A stretch of 64,000 bases of DNA from Saprospiraceae bacterium (GCA_028285545.1 JANQPA010000107.1:1-64000); one strand, 5' to 3'. Shown: positions 45,619-54,733, counted from the stretch's first letter. The notes: generated by a model not told the origin, from the sequence alone. Program-made: numbers and translations.

Positions 45619-47973
45619 ATGATCAAGCATAATATCAAATTGGCGCTGCGTAGTTTTATGCGTCATAAAAGCTCTTTTTTTATAAATCTTATTGGCCTAT
45701 CCACAGGCCTGGCCTGCGCCTTGCTCATTCTTTTATGGGCAAGAGATGAAATGAAGATGGATAAACTCTTTGCCCTGGATGATCGTATTTTTCAGGTCAT
45801 GGAGCATCAGGATTATTCAGATGGGATACTCACCACTAAATCTACTCCTGGTCCTCTTTCAAGTGCCTTGGTGGAAGAAATACCAGAAATTGAATATGCT
45901 ATTACAATAATTGATCCGGGTAAATATAATTTAAGGGTTGACAAAAAAAGTATCCGAGCTTCAGGCGTCTATGTCGGTAAAGATTATTTTAAAATTTTTG
46001 ATCTCCCCTTAATCAATGGAAATTCTGATCAAATTTTAAGTGCGGATAACAACATAGCCATTTCTGAAAGCCTGGCCAAAAGCCTCTTCGGCACAGCCGA
46101 CCAGGCAATTGGGCAAGCTATTGAATTTGAAGGAGTAGACCTTTATACCATCAATGGTATTTTCGAAGACCTCCCCGATAATTTTTCTCAGAACTTTGAT
46201 TTTTTACTCCCTTATGAACCTTATTACCAGGAAAATATAGCCTGGCTGTCTAATTGGGGAAGTAATTCTCCTCATACCATGGTTCTTCTGGCTCAGGGAG
46301 CAAATGAAGATCTGGTTAACGAAAAGATTGGCGATTTTATCAAAAAGAGGGTAGAAAATTCCCAAGTTACCCTTTTTCTCAAAAAATACAGCGACCTGCA
46401 TTTGTACGGTAATTATCGAAATGGGAAACAAGCTGGAGGTCGCATTGAATATGTACGACTCTTTTCTCTTATTGCCATTTTTATTCTATTTATTGCCTGC
46501 ATTAACTTTATGAACTTGAGCACGGCAAGAGCGAGTCGTAGAGCAAAAGAAGTAGGAGTCAAAAAAACAATTGGCGCAAGGCAGCAATCTCTCATATATC
46601 AGTTTTTGAGCGAATCTATACTGCTTACTTTAGTTTCTCTTATAATTGCTTTGAGTTTAGTACAGTTGACCTTGCCACAATTTAATTTGTTGACCAATAA
46701 ACAAATTGCTCTAGATTTTTCCACTGACCTTGTGTTAATATTTTTAGGCATTTCTATTATAACGGGATTGATAGCAGGTAGCTATCCTGCTTTATACCTC
46801 TCTTCCATTAACCCTATTAATGTTTTAAAAGGAACCATGAAGTCTTCGCTTGGAGAACTCTGGGTAAGAAAAGGATTGGTAGTATTTCAATTTACCATCT
46901 CTTTTATTTTAATAGCTGCAGTGCTCATTGTCTTCAAGCAAATCCAGTATATCCAAAACCAACAAATCGGATATGATAAGGATCAACTTGTTTACTTTAA
47001 CAGGGACGGAAGATTACAAAATCAGATAGAAGCATTTTTTACTCAAGCCAAAGAATTAGAGGGCGTTCAAAATATCTCTAGCATTGCTCATAATCTAGTG
47101 GGTCAGCAGAATAATACCAGAAGTGTAGAATGGGAAGGAAAAGATCCTACTCTCGATCTCCTTTTTGAGAATGTAAGAGTCAATTATGACTTATTAGAAA
47201 CTATAGGGATTGATTTAAAAGAGGGGCGCGCTTTTTCGCGAGAATATGGTACAGATAGTAGTGCCATCCTGTTAAATGAAACTGCCGTCTCCATAATCGG
47301 AATGACAGAGCCTGTAGGCCAAAGAATCAAAATTTTTGGTGAGGAAAGAGAAATAATTGGCGTGATAAAAGATTTTCAATTCCAATCTGCCCGACAGGAA
47401 ATAAAGCCTTTGTTTTTCCAGTTGGTTCCGCATTATAGTTGGCTAATGATGGCAAGTTTGGAAAAGGGGAAAGAATCAGTGGGCCTGAAAAATCTTGAAA
47501 CCTTATATGAAAGTTTCAACCCTGGTTTTGCTTTTGATTATAGTTTTGTTGATGAGCAATATGCCAAGCAATATGTTGCTGAGCAAAGGGTAGGAGTTTT
47601 ATCAAGGTATTTTGCAGGTATAGCCATTATTATCTCCTGCCTTGGTTTATTTGGCCTGGCAATTTTTACGGCCGAACGAAGGAAGAAAGAAATTGGCATT
47701 CGAAAGGTATTGGGGGCAACGATTCAAAATATTTTGACTCTTTTAACTAAAGATTTTATAGGAATAGTACTGTTTGCTATCCTGGTGGGCTTGCCTATTG
47801 CCTACATTTTAAGTAAAAATTGGTTAAATAGGTTTGTTTTTAAAATTGATTTGGATATAGGATATTTTGGTTTGGCTGCTTTATTGATGTTAATAATAGC
47901 CATATTAACGATTGGTAGTCAGGCATTACAAGCCGCCAGAATGGCTCCTAAGGAATATCTAAGAAATGAATAG
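45619..47973 (+). CDS. FtsX-like/MacB-type ABC transporter permease (second)
   Basis: 784 residues with the same layout as its neighbour: MIKHNIKLALRSFMRHKSSFFINLIGLSTGLACALLILLW, a periplasmic domain, FtsX domain with LSTARASRRAKEVGVKKTIGARQQSLIYQF, a second periplasmic domain, and FTAERRKKEIGIRKVLGATIQNILTLL near the end. The two permeases are clear paralogues and may pair as a heterodimer. It runs close to the second ATPase gene across a small repeat. Confidence 0.93.
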   Translation: MIKHNIKLALRSFMRHKSSFFINLIGLSTGLACALLILLWARDEMKMDKLFALDDRIFQVMEHQDYSDGILTTKSTPGPLSSALVEEIPEIEYAITIIDPGKYNLRVDKKSIRASGVYVGKDYFKIFDLPLINGNSDQILSADNNIAISESLAKSLFGTADQAIGQAIEFEGVDLYTINGIFEDLPDNFSQNFDFLLPYEPYYQENIAWLSNWGSNSPHTMVLLAQGANEDLVNEKIGDFIKKRVENSQVTLFLKKYSDLHLYGNYRNGKQAGGRIEYVRLFSLIAIFILFIACINFMNLSTARASRRAKEVGVKKTIGARQQSLIYQFLSESILLTLVSLIIALSLVQLTLPQFNLLTNKQIALDFSTDLVLIFLGISIITGLIAGSYPALYLSSINPINVLKGTMKSSLGELWVRKGLVVFQFTISFILIAAVLIVFKQIQYIQNQQIGYDKDQLVYFNRDGRLQNQIEAFFTQAKELEGVQNISSIAHNLVGQQNNTRSVEWEGKDPTLDLLFENVRVNYDLLETIGIDLKEGRAFSREYGTDSSAILLNETAVSIIGMTEPVGQRIKIFGEEREIIGVIKDFQFQSARQEIKPLFFQLVPHYSWLMMASLEKGKESVGLKNLETLYESFNPGFAFDYSFVDEQYAKQYVAEQRVGVLSRYFAGIAIIISCLGLFGLAIFTAERRKKEIGIRKVLGATIQNILTLLTKDFIGIVLFAILVGLPIAYILSKNWLNRFVFKIDLDIGYFGLAALLMLIIAILTIGSQALQAARMAPKEYLRNE

Positions 47974-47993
47974 TCATTAGCTGAAAATGATAT

Positions 47994-48064
47994 AAGTAAA
48001 AAGTAGAAGGACCAGTGTAAATTAGTACCTTTAATAATTCAAAAAATATTTCTACTTTCCACCT
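47994..48064. repeat. TAGAAGG-type repeat, weak two-arm copy
   Basis: AAGTAAAAAGTAGAAGG (47994-48010) has a loose reverse complement in TCTACTTTCCACCTT (48051-48065). The arms are shorter and less matched than at 28160. It sits between the second permease and second ATPase genes on the same strand, where it could weaken or process the operon transcript. Confidence 0.65.
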
Positions 48065-48090
48065 TATACCATTGATCAAAAATTATAAGG

Positions 48091-48789
48091 ATGATACATT
48101 TAAAAAATATTGCCCGATACTACAAAAGAGGATTCCAAAAAAGCTGGGTTTTAAAAGATATTAGTCTGGACATTAATGAGGGAGAGTTTGTGACCATTAT
48201 GGGCCCAAGTGGAGCAGGAAAAACTACCCTTCTGAATATCATAGGTATGTTGGACCAGGCAGATGGAGGAGAATATACCTTTATGCATGAACCTGTTCAT
48301 CGCTTCAATGAAAGAAGGCGCAATGAGCTTCATAAGCATCATATTGGTTTTGTATTCCAAGCCTATCATTTAATTGATGATCTGACTGTTTATGAAAATA
48401 TAGAAACTCCCTTGCTGTACAGGGGAATTAAAGGAAAAGATCGGAAAAGTATGGTGGCCGAAGTACTGGATCGATTCAATATTGTTGCTAAAAAAGATCT
48501 ATTTCCTGAACAACTCAGTGGTGGCCAACAACAACTGGTTGGTATCGCTCGTGCAATAGTAGGTAGGCCAAAATTGCTCCTGGCCGATGAGCCAACTGGA
48601 AATCTGCACACTCAGCAAGGCATCGAAATCATGGACCTGTTTAAGCAATTACACGCCGATGGGATGACCATCATTCAGGTTACTCATTCGGAAGAAAATG
48701 CCAAATATGGCGAGCGCATTGTTAGATTGTTAGATGGATTTGTTAGACAGGATGAAAGCAGTGCCAAAGAGGAAAAGAGTGTTTCTTAA
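48091..48789 (+). CDS. LolD/MacB-type ABC transporter ATPase (second, altered motifs)
   Basis: 232 residues. Walker A is MGPSGAGKTT, the Q-loop VFQAYHLIDDLTVYEN, Walker B LLLADEPTG and the switch His IIQVTHSEEN. Two positions differ from the first ATPase: the signature reads LSGGQQQL instead of LSGGQQQR, and the D-loop reads NLHT instead of NLDS. The catalytic Glu is kept. It may have lower or asymmetric activity, as in heterodimeric exporters. It ends the plus-strand run and converges on the lipase-like gene. Confidence 0.92.
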   Translation: MIHLKNIARYYKRGFQKSWVLKDISLDINEGEFVTIMGPSGAGKTTLLNIIGMLDQADGGEYTFMHEPVHRFNERRRNELHKHHIGFVFQAYHLIDDLTVYENIETPLLYRGIKGKDRKSMVAEVLDRFNIVAKKDLFPEQLSGGQQQLVGIARAIVGRPKLLLADEPTGNLHTQQGIEIMDLFKQLHADGMTIIQVTHSEENAKYGERIVRLLDGFVRQDESSAKEEKSVS

Positions 48790-48793
48790 ACTG

Positions 48794-48864
48794 GTTAATC
48801 GTTATCTGTTATTCGTTATTCGTTATTCGTTAATACCAAATAACGAATAACGAATAACAATTAA
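48794..48864. repeat. Mirrored tandem array, GTTATTC unit
   Basis: The left arm repeats TTATTCG/GTTATTC three times after GTTAATCGTTATCT (48794-48832). After an 8-base loop (48833-48840) the right arm is TAACGAATAACGAATAAC with trailing AATTAAC (48841-48864). The two arms are reverse complements and fold into a long hairpin. The right arm ends next to the TAG stop (48865-48867) of the convergent lipase-like gene. Confidence 0.92.
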
Positions 48865-50304
48865 CTACTCAATAACTAAAGCTTTTGCCTTAACCTTTCT
48901 TCCATCCATCACTCTCAGCCAATAAATTCCGGAATTCATATCCTGAATATCCAATTTAAAGGATTCCCCTTCTGAACGAGCACGTTTGATCACTTGTCCT
49001 TTATTATTAAAAATTTCAATGGCAGCACCTGAATTTATTCCCTCGAGCTGTATCCAGTCGCGAGCAGGGTTTGGATAAATTTTAAATCCAGTAGGGTCCT
49101 CTATATCATCCACATCTGTTACCAGTGCCTGGAATGTAGCAAAAAAGGCTAATCCATTTAGAAGTGCAGGGGCTACACAGTCGCCGTGGTCAGCATTATC
49201 CCCAAAGTTCTGAGAAGCAACATCAGCTGCACCATTAGCATTCATAACCGAGTCTGCCAGCGTACTATTGGTATATATAATTTGCTCATCTCCTTTACAA
49301 TAAAATAGACGCATAGGTACCTGTGGTGTCCAGTCAAATACATCATTATCCTTTAAAGCCTGAATCAGAGGGTGGGCATCATTTTTTTCATTCAAAATGG
49401 TGATAATACTATCATGAAGAACTCTGTTGGTAATAGTAGCTCCATGATCCGATATTAATTGTGCTCTCATCATATTCCCGACATCCCTTAGTTCTATTTC
49501 ATTAGCAATAAATTGATCCACCATACCTGCGTAAGGTTGCTTAAATAATTGAGCACTGCTATCATATAGTTCATAAACATGATTATAGCTTACAAAAGTG
49601 TTGGCTAAATAATGAGGGAAATTATAAGGCACCTCTCTTAAAATTAAATCGACCATTTCTCCTGAAATGCTATAGGGGCCTGACATTGGGACGGAAGCGG
49701 TTACTGGTAATTCTTCAGAATAATCTCTTTGCAAAACATAATGAAGAGAAGCAGCAGCATGTCCACCCTGAGAATATCCAGTTACAAAAAGTTGATCATT
49801 AAAGGCAGCATTACCTTGAGCAGCAAATTCTTTAAAGGCAAATACCATATTGATAGCAGCAGTAGCCTGGCTTTCCTTATGTACAAAAGGGTGAACATCT
49901 TCTTCATTGGCGCCAAAACCTAATAAATCAGGCAGCAATACTATATAATTATTGGAGCCAAAAATAAATCCAATGGCTGCTTCAGCTGAAAGATTAGAAG
50001 GCACCTCAGATTTAACCGACACCGTTCCATGTTGATAAACGGCAATAGGAAAAGCAAAACCTTCACGGGTGGGAATTACCGCCAGGCCGGAGGCCTGAAT
50101 CATATTACCTTTGGTATCTGGTGTTTCATATACCAATTTATAGGCATGTACAGAATTTTGCATTAAAAAACTGAATGCAGGAGGGACATCAGCACTTGTT
50201 TTTATCCCTAAATCAATGGCCTCAACTAGTTTTTGTCCCTGTACTCTTAAGCCGAATACAAATATCAGTAGAAGCAGTCCAATGCACTTTTTCATATATC
50301 GCAT
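48865..50304 (-). CDS. T9SS-sorted secreted lipase/hydrolase
   Basis: 479 residues. The signal peptide (KKCIGLLLLIFVFGLRVQG) suits a start at 50295 or 50304. The alpha/beta hydrolase core has the nucleophile elbow LFVTGYSQGGHAAAS, with FPIAVYQHGTVSVKSEVP and NADHGDCVAPALLN downstream, resembling secretory-lipase-type esterases. The C-terminal sorting domain (FKIYPNPARDWIQLE...MNSGIYWLRVMDGRKVKAKALVIE) marks it for the type IX secretion system. It is monocistronic. Confidence 0.9.
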   Translation of the reverse strand: MRYMKKCIGLLLLIFVFGLRVQGQKLVEAIDLGIKTSADVPPAFSFLMQNSVHAYKLVYETPDTKGNMIQASGLAVIPTREGFAFPIAVYQHGTVSVKSEVPSNLSAEAAIGFIFGSNNYIVLLPDLLGFGANEEDVHPFVHKESQATAAINMVFAFKEFAAQGNAAFNDQLFVTGYSQGGHAAASLHYVLQRDYSEELPVTASVPMSGPYSISGEMVDLILREVPYNFPHYLANTFVSYNHVYELYDSSAQLFKQPYAGMVDQFIANEIELRDVGNMMRAQLISDHGATITNRVLHDSIITILNEKNDAHPLIQALKDNDVFDWTPQVPMRLFYCKGDEQIIYTNSTLADSVMNANGAADVASQNFGDNADHGDCVAPALLNGLAFFATFQALVTDVDDIEDPTGFKIYPNPARDWIQLEGINSGAAIEIFNNKGQVIKRARSEGESFKLDIQDMNSGIYWLRVMDGRKVKAKALVIE

Positions 50305-50424
50305 AATTTATTTTAATGAGAAAGGTAATATAGAGAAAAAACTCAATTTTCAGGAAATGGTTCAAGCTTTCAAAATGTCGGCAAGAAGATGGAAGAAGAC
50401 TAAGTAAAATGACTTCCTTCAATA

Positions 50425-51411
50425 TTACTCCAGGCTTTTTAATAGTTGTTGCTTTTCTTTACTAAAATCCAGGAATTCATGTTGGGCTTCAAGAAGATTT
50501 ATTTTGTTCAATTGTGCTTCTACAAATTTTTGGTGCACCTGTCTTCCAGGATGTAAAGGCCGGTGTCTGCTGGAAAGAATTAATTTATTTACCTCAGCCA
50601 TCAAAGGCCAATCATTTTCTTCAACAAAAGCTGTAACAAACTTCTGCCAGATATAATCAATGGCCTGTTGGTTGGGGTGAATCATGTCGGCTTCATAAAA
50701 GCGATAACCCCTAAGATCATCTATCATCAATTCATAGGAGGGAAAATAATATAGATCTGCGAATTCTCTTTCTAATTTTTCTGAGGCCATTATCAAAGTA
50801 GCTTTGCTCCTCTGATTTTCAATTAAACCATCCCGAATATGCCTTACAGGGCTAACCGTCAAAATAAACTTTATTCCCGGATTAAGGTTTTTAAGTACTT
50901 TAATGGCTGTGGTAAGTGCCCTAACAATATCATCCAAACTCATCCTGGTCCGATTAAATTGATTGCCGGGCAATTTGTGGCAATTGGCAACAATTCTTTG
51001 ATCATCTTTTTTTTGAAAAACATAGGAAGTACCCAGGGTTATTATGCACCATTTTTCCTTTTTTACAAAAAGCCGGGCCTCTTCCATTGAGTGATTAATT
51101 TTCTTCAGAGTTATTTTCTGTTCAGGATGCGAAAAAATCCCATGATGGTCAAAACTATGCCATAAGCCCTCGTGAAAAAAAAGATCCTCTGCTTCATAGT
51201 AATTATTTTCACTTAATCTTTTCAAAGCAACTGAGATTGAAAATGGATTATACAATATCCCGAAAGGATTCAGCAAACTATTAAATTGATGATCCGCTAA
51301 CTTTTGAGCCATATGGCTGGCAAAACAAGATCCTATACAAAAAATGCCTTCCTGGTAGCTAATTTTTGAGGAAAACTCCGGCAAATTAATTTCTGTCCTG
51401 AAAGAATCCAT
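50425..51411 (-). CDS. GSCFA domain protein
   Basis: 328 residues. The family signature is in place at the N-terminus: IFCIGSCFASHMAQKLADHQ (GSCFA) near residues 24-43, then LNPFGILYNPFSI, and later LGTSYVFQKKD, TVSPVRHIRDG and PSYELMIDDLRGYRFYEADMIHPN. GSCFA proteins are SGNH-hydrolase-like and are thought to be esterases or acyltransferases acting on glycans. It is monocistronic, diverging from the next plus-strand gene. Confidence 0.92.
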   Translation of the reverse strand: MDSFRTEINLPEFSSKISYQEGIFCIGSCFASHMAQKLADHQFNSLLNPFGILYNPFSISVALKRLSENNYYEAEDLFFHEGLWHSFDHHGIFSHPEQKITLKKINHSMEEARLFVKKEKWCIITLGTSYVFQKKDDQRIVANCHKLPGNQFNRTRMSLDDIVRALTTAIKVLKNLNPGIKFILTVSPVRHIRDGLIENQRSKATLIMASEKLEREFADLYYFPSYELMIDDLRGYRFYEADMIHPNQQAIDYIWQKFVTAFVEENDWPLMAEVNKLILSSRHRPLHPGRQVHQKFVEAQLNKINLLEAQHEFLDFSKEKQQLLKSLE

Positions 51412-51489
51412 ACCCTTAATTTCTTTGCTGAATCAATAATAATTTTACCTGTTTAACCATCAACTTTCGATCTTCGTCTGTATACAACC

Positions 51490-51525
51490 CACTTTCTATC
51501 TTATACTTTCAACTTTCTACCTTAA
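51490..51525. repeat. ACTTTCTA-type pyrimidine array (single arm)
   Basis: Imperfect CACTTTCTATCTTATACTTTCAACTTTCTAC units in a divergent promoter gap. This is a one-arm relative of the pyrimidine arrays at 10657 and 28201. No complementary arm is present. Confidence 0.55.
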
Positions 51526-51568
51526 AAGTATTATTTTTCGCCCTGACTACAGAAATTATCTATAGAAG

Positions 51569-52900
51569 ATGGGATTATTTGATCGTCTTTTTGGAAGTAC
51601 CGAAGATAAAGACCCAAGACCAAATGTACATTTTGGCAGATATTCTGATTCTTATAAAAGTGCAGAGAAGGTCGAGGTATGGGATAAAGCTCTCTCCTAT
51701 TTTGAAGAGAACCGGTATCTGGATTGTTATAAACAGTTTTTTATTTATCTGCGGGATGAACAAGAGGAAAATGTAGAATGCTATGAAGATAATGGGCAAT
51801 TGGTTTTTGAGTTATATCAAGGATCCAAAAAAATTACTGGTTTTGCCAATGACGAACAATTAAGGGCTGAAGCCAAAATAGCTTATTCCGAAAGTCTTAA
51901 TGTAGGATTTATGCGAAGGCTGATAGAAAAAAATTTTGAATTAAAATTCAGCCGTTTTGCATTAGATGGAAATAATAACATTGTCATAGTTTTTGATACC
52001 TATACACTGGATGGCTCTCCTTATAAATTATATCATGCCCTTAAAGAATTAGCAGTTAATGCCGACAAACAGGATGACCTCCTTTTGGATGAGTTTAATA
52101 TGTTACAACCCGTTGATGTGTCTCATCTAAAACCTCTTCCTCAGGATGAAAAAGAAGTAAAATATCATTATATCAAGCAAGAAATAGAAGCTACTCTTGA
52201 AGAAATGAATAACGGCTCTTTGGATAAAAATCAATATCCCAGAGGCATTTCTGTTTTGCTGCTTGATCTTATCTATCGCCTGGATTACCTGACCAAACCA
52301 GAGGGGTATATGATGGAATCTTTAGAGCGAATGCACCGACAGTATTTTGCTCAGGATGGACAATCTTTGATTCAGAAAAATCAAATGCTCTACAAATTGC
52401 TTTCCAGTTTAATGGAACGCCCTAAGGATGAATTTTTTAAAGAGATGTATCGCGTAAAGGCTACCTTCGGGATAACAGACCCCATCAATCATGATCGTGT
52501 GGTGGATTTCATCGATTCCGAATTGGATTCAATGGATTGGTATAAAGACAACAAACATTTAAAAACCGCATTAGCCATTCCTGGATACATCATTGGTTAC
52601 TGTATGTTTTATTATGCAGTACCGAGGCCTGTTCGGGAGCTTTTTCATTTATTCTATGAAATCACTAATCCTAAATATTTCAAATCTTTAGGGTTTTCAG
52701 ATATTTATTTTGATACACAGACCGACACATTTAATAAGAAATCCATCCGAAGAGCTATTGATCAAATTGCTTCCAGAAATCGAAAAAATTATCCCAAATT
52801 AAATCCCGCTGTAGCTAGCCTTTCTTTTAGATCTCCACTTGATTTTGCAAAAAGTTATCTATTATTAGTCAGAAATTTGAACATGGCTAGGATAGAATAG
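51569..52900 (+). CDS. Conserved hypothetical protein, 443 residues
   Basis: Not recognised. There is no signal peptide or membrane helix, so it is cytoplasmic. It starts MGLFDRLFGST and has a YWKALSYFEENRYLDCY-like helical stretch, a central region (ELAVNADKQDDLLLDEFNMLQPVDVSHLKPL) and a helical second half (LLDLIYRLDYLTKPEGYMMESLERMHRQYF...RRAIDQIASRNRKNYPKLNP). It could belong to the YbjN/chaperone-like folds, but that is speculation. The paaD gene follows 26 bp downstream, suggesting cotranscription with the phenylacetate genes. Confidence 0.7.
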   Translation: MGLFDRLFGSTEDKDPRPNVHFGRYSDSYKSAEKVEVWDKALSYFEENRYLDCYKQFFIYLRDEQEENVECYEDNGQLVFELYQGSKKITGFANDEQLRAEAKIAYSESLNVGFMRRLIEKNFELKFSRFALDGNNNIVIVFDTYTLDGSPYKLYHALKELAVNADKQDDLLLDEFNMLQPVDVSHLKPLPQDEKEVKYHYIKQEIEATLEEMNNGSLDKNQYPRGISVLLLDLIYRLDYLTKPEGYMMESLERMHRQYFAQDGQSLIQKNQMLYKLLSSLMERPKDEFFKEMYRVKATFGITDPINHDRVVDFIDSELDSMDWYKDNKHLKTALAIPGYIIGYCMFYYAVPRPVRELFHLFYEITNPKYFKSLGFSDIYFDTQTDTFNKKSIRRAIDQIASRNRKNYPKLNPAVASLSFRSPLDFAKSYLLLVRNLNMARIE

Positions 52901-52926
52901 TGTTATTAATGTAAAAGTCCCAACCA

Positions 52927-53415
52927 ATGCCTATAATTAAAGAAGAGATATATGAAGTACTGGATCAGGTAGCAGATCCAGAAATCCCTGTTTTAACAGT
53001 AAGAGACCTGGGGGTAATCAGAGATATTATCATCGATGGAGATTCTATAGAAGTAATCATTACCCCAACATATTCAGGTTGTCCTGCCATGAATACCATT
53101 GAAATTAATATTAAAGCTGCATTACAAGAAGCAGGGTATCATCCGGTAAAGGTCACCACCGTCATCAGTCCTCCCTGGACAACGGACTGGCTTTCAGAAG
53201 AAGGACGTCGAAAACTAAAAGAATACGGAATTGCTCCTCCTCAGGAAAGAAGCTTTGATAAAAATGCCTTGTTTTCAGAAGAAAAAAACATAGAATGTCC
53301 AAGATGTAATTCCCAAAACACCAAAATGATCAGTCAATTTGGATCAACTGCCTGCAAAGCCATGTACCAATGCAATGACTGTTTGGAACCTTTTGATTAT
53401 TTTAAATGCCATTAG
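52927..53415 (+). CDS. paaD: Phenylacetate-CoA epoxidase assembly subunit PaaD
   Basis: 162 residues. The N-terminal MIP18-like (DUF59) domain shows DPEIPVLTVRDLGVIRDI and TYSGCPAMNTIE. The PaaD-specific C-terminus has a zinc or Fe-S site with CPRCNSQNTKMISQFGSTACK and CNDC. PaaD is believed to mature the PaaABC(E) ring-epoxidase of phenylacetyl-CoA. The catalytic subunit genes are not in this window, so they must be elsewhere. Confidence 0.9.
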   Translation: MPIIKEEIYEVLDQVADPEIPVLTVRDLGVIRDIIIDGDSIEVIITPTYSGCPAMNTIEINIKAALQEAGYHPVKVTTVISPPWTTDWLSEEGRRKLKEYGIAPPQERSFDKNALFSEEKNIECPRCNSQNTKMISQFGSTACKAMYQCNDCLEPFDYFKCH

Positions 53416-53420
53416 AATAT

Positions 53421-53534
53421 TAGTAGTAAAGTGGTCTGGTGGTCTAGTAGTCTGGTCTGTTAGAATAAACCATAACCCCAGACTACTAGACTACTATAAC
53501 ACTAGACTACTATAACACTAGACTACCATAACAT
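53421..53534. repeat. Mirrored tandem array, GGTCTAGTAGTCT unit
   Basis: The left arm (53421-53466) repeats GTGGTCT/GGTCTAGTAGTCT; the right arm (53479-53534) repeats AGACTACTA and a 16-base ACTAGACTACTATAAC unit twice. The arms are reverse complements, leaving a short central spacer. It fills the 126-bp gap between the paaD and paaG genes, both on the plus strand. Confidence 0.9.
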
Positions 53535-53541
53535 AATACAC

Positions 53542-54318
53542 ATGACAACCATACTTCTAGAAAAAATCTCCAGCATCGGAAAAATAACACTCAACCGGCC
53601 TGAGAAATACAATAGTTTTAATAGGGAAATGGCCTTTGCCATGCAAGATGCTTTGGATGATTGCAGTAAGGATCCTGATATACGGGCCATTTATATTTGT
53701 GGAGCAGGAAAAGCATTTTGTGCAGGTCAGGATATCCAGGAAATAACGGGCGATAATATACCGACCTTCCACAATATTTTGCTGGAACACTTTAATCCTA
53801 TAGTAGAACGCCTGAGAAATATTAAACTCCCAATTGTTGGAGCAGTAAATGGAGTAGCCGCAGGGGCAGGTGCCAATATTGCGCTGGCATGTGATATTAC
53901 TGTAGCATCTGAAAAAGCTTCTTTTATTCAGGCTTTTAGTAAAATTGGATTAATTCCCGATAGCGGGGGTACCTTCGTACTGCCAAGACTCATTGGCTGG
54001 CAAAAAGCTGCTGCACTTATGATGCTGGGAGAAAAAGTTTCAGCAGAAGATGCTGAGAAAATGGGTATGATTTATAAGTTTTTTCCAGCAGATGATTTTG
54101 AGGAAGCCTCCTGGAAAATAGCACTGCAGCTTTCCCAAATGCCAACAAAAGCGTTGGCCTTTACTAAGCAGGCTCTTAATGCCTCTTTCCATAATGATTT
54201 TGCATCCCAGCTTATTTTAGAAGAAAAACTACAATCTGCTGCCGGAAAGACAGATGATTACCAGGAAGGAGTTAAGGCATTTATGGAGAAAAGAGCTCCT
54301 ACTTTCAAAGGGCATTAA
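53542..54318 (+). CDS. paaG: Enoyl-CoA hydratase/isomerase, PaaG-like
   Basis: 258 residues. The crotonase oxyanion-hole segments are GAGKAFCAGQDIQEI and GVAAGAGANIALACDIT, followed by FSKIGLIPDSGGTFVLPRLIG, which is characteristic of the PaaG ring-opening isomerase family (1,2-epoxyphenylacetyl-CoA isomerase). It acts in the cytoplasm after the PaaABCE epoxidase. Its closeness to paaD, even across a repeat array, supports this reading over a generic fatty-acid hydratase. Confidence 0.88.
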   Translation: MTTILLEKISSIGKITLNRPEKYNSFNREMAFAMQDALDDCSKDPDIRAIYICGAGKAFCAGQDIQEITGDNIPTFHNILLEHFNPIVERLRNIKLPIVGAVNGVAAGAGANIALACDITVASEKASFIQAFSKIGLIPDSGGTFVLPRLIGWQKAAALMMLGEKVSAEDAEKMGMIYKFFPADDFEEASWKIALQLSQMPTKALAFTKQALNASFHNDFASQLILEEKLQSAAGKTDDYQEGVKAFMEKRAPTFKGH

Positions 54319-54733
54319 TAAAAAAAGTAGAGCTGCATCTAGGAGATGCAGCTCTACAAAAAGCAAAATCCGCCGGAATCTTATTTACCCAGAGCGTACT
54401 GCAATATCTGTTAATATTAAATGGTAAATAAAGACTACCGGCAGATTTATGCTTTACACCAAAAAAAATTAAATGCACTATGTAGATTGTTTTCACCGGT
54501 TGATTATGATGGCAAATTAGCACTCTTTTTGATGCGGCACAATAGCCAGACCGGAGTCAAAATCCACCTTGTGACTTTCTTAACTTCCCAAAGGGGCAAA
54601 ATAAAATGTTAAAACATCTTAACACTATTAAATATCTGAAAATCAAAATTTTAAATTTTAACTAAATTTATAATTAACAGTTTTTCGGTATTTTCAATTG
54701 CTATTAATCTCAAGTTAAAAATCTAGCACTTGC
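54319..54733. other. 415-bp gap between paaG and meaB
   Basis: No convincing gene; a 63-codon frame (54421-54612) has no recognisable domain. The left end holds a strong hairpin with a T-run on the minus-strand side (54320-54357). The right end is AT-rich, AACACTATT/TTAAATT type, and may carry the meaB promoter. Confidence 0.5.
54320..54357 (-). terminator. Intrinsic terminator oriented to the minus strand
   Basis: A 14-bp perfect stem (54327-54340 with 54344-54357, loop AGG) is preceded by seven A's (54320-54326), giving U7 on the minus strand. On the plus strand the flank is A-rich, so it should not terminate paaG transcription. No minus-strand gene lies to its right before meaB on the plus strand. 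Confidence 0.8.

Noticed and set aside
54421-54612. 63-codon plus-strand frame between paaG and meaB
   Set aside because: No domain, no nearby promoter or start signal, and it lies in AT-rich DNA.
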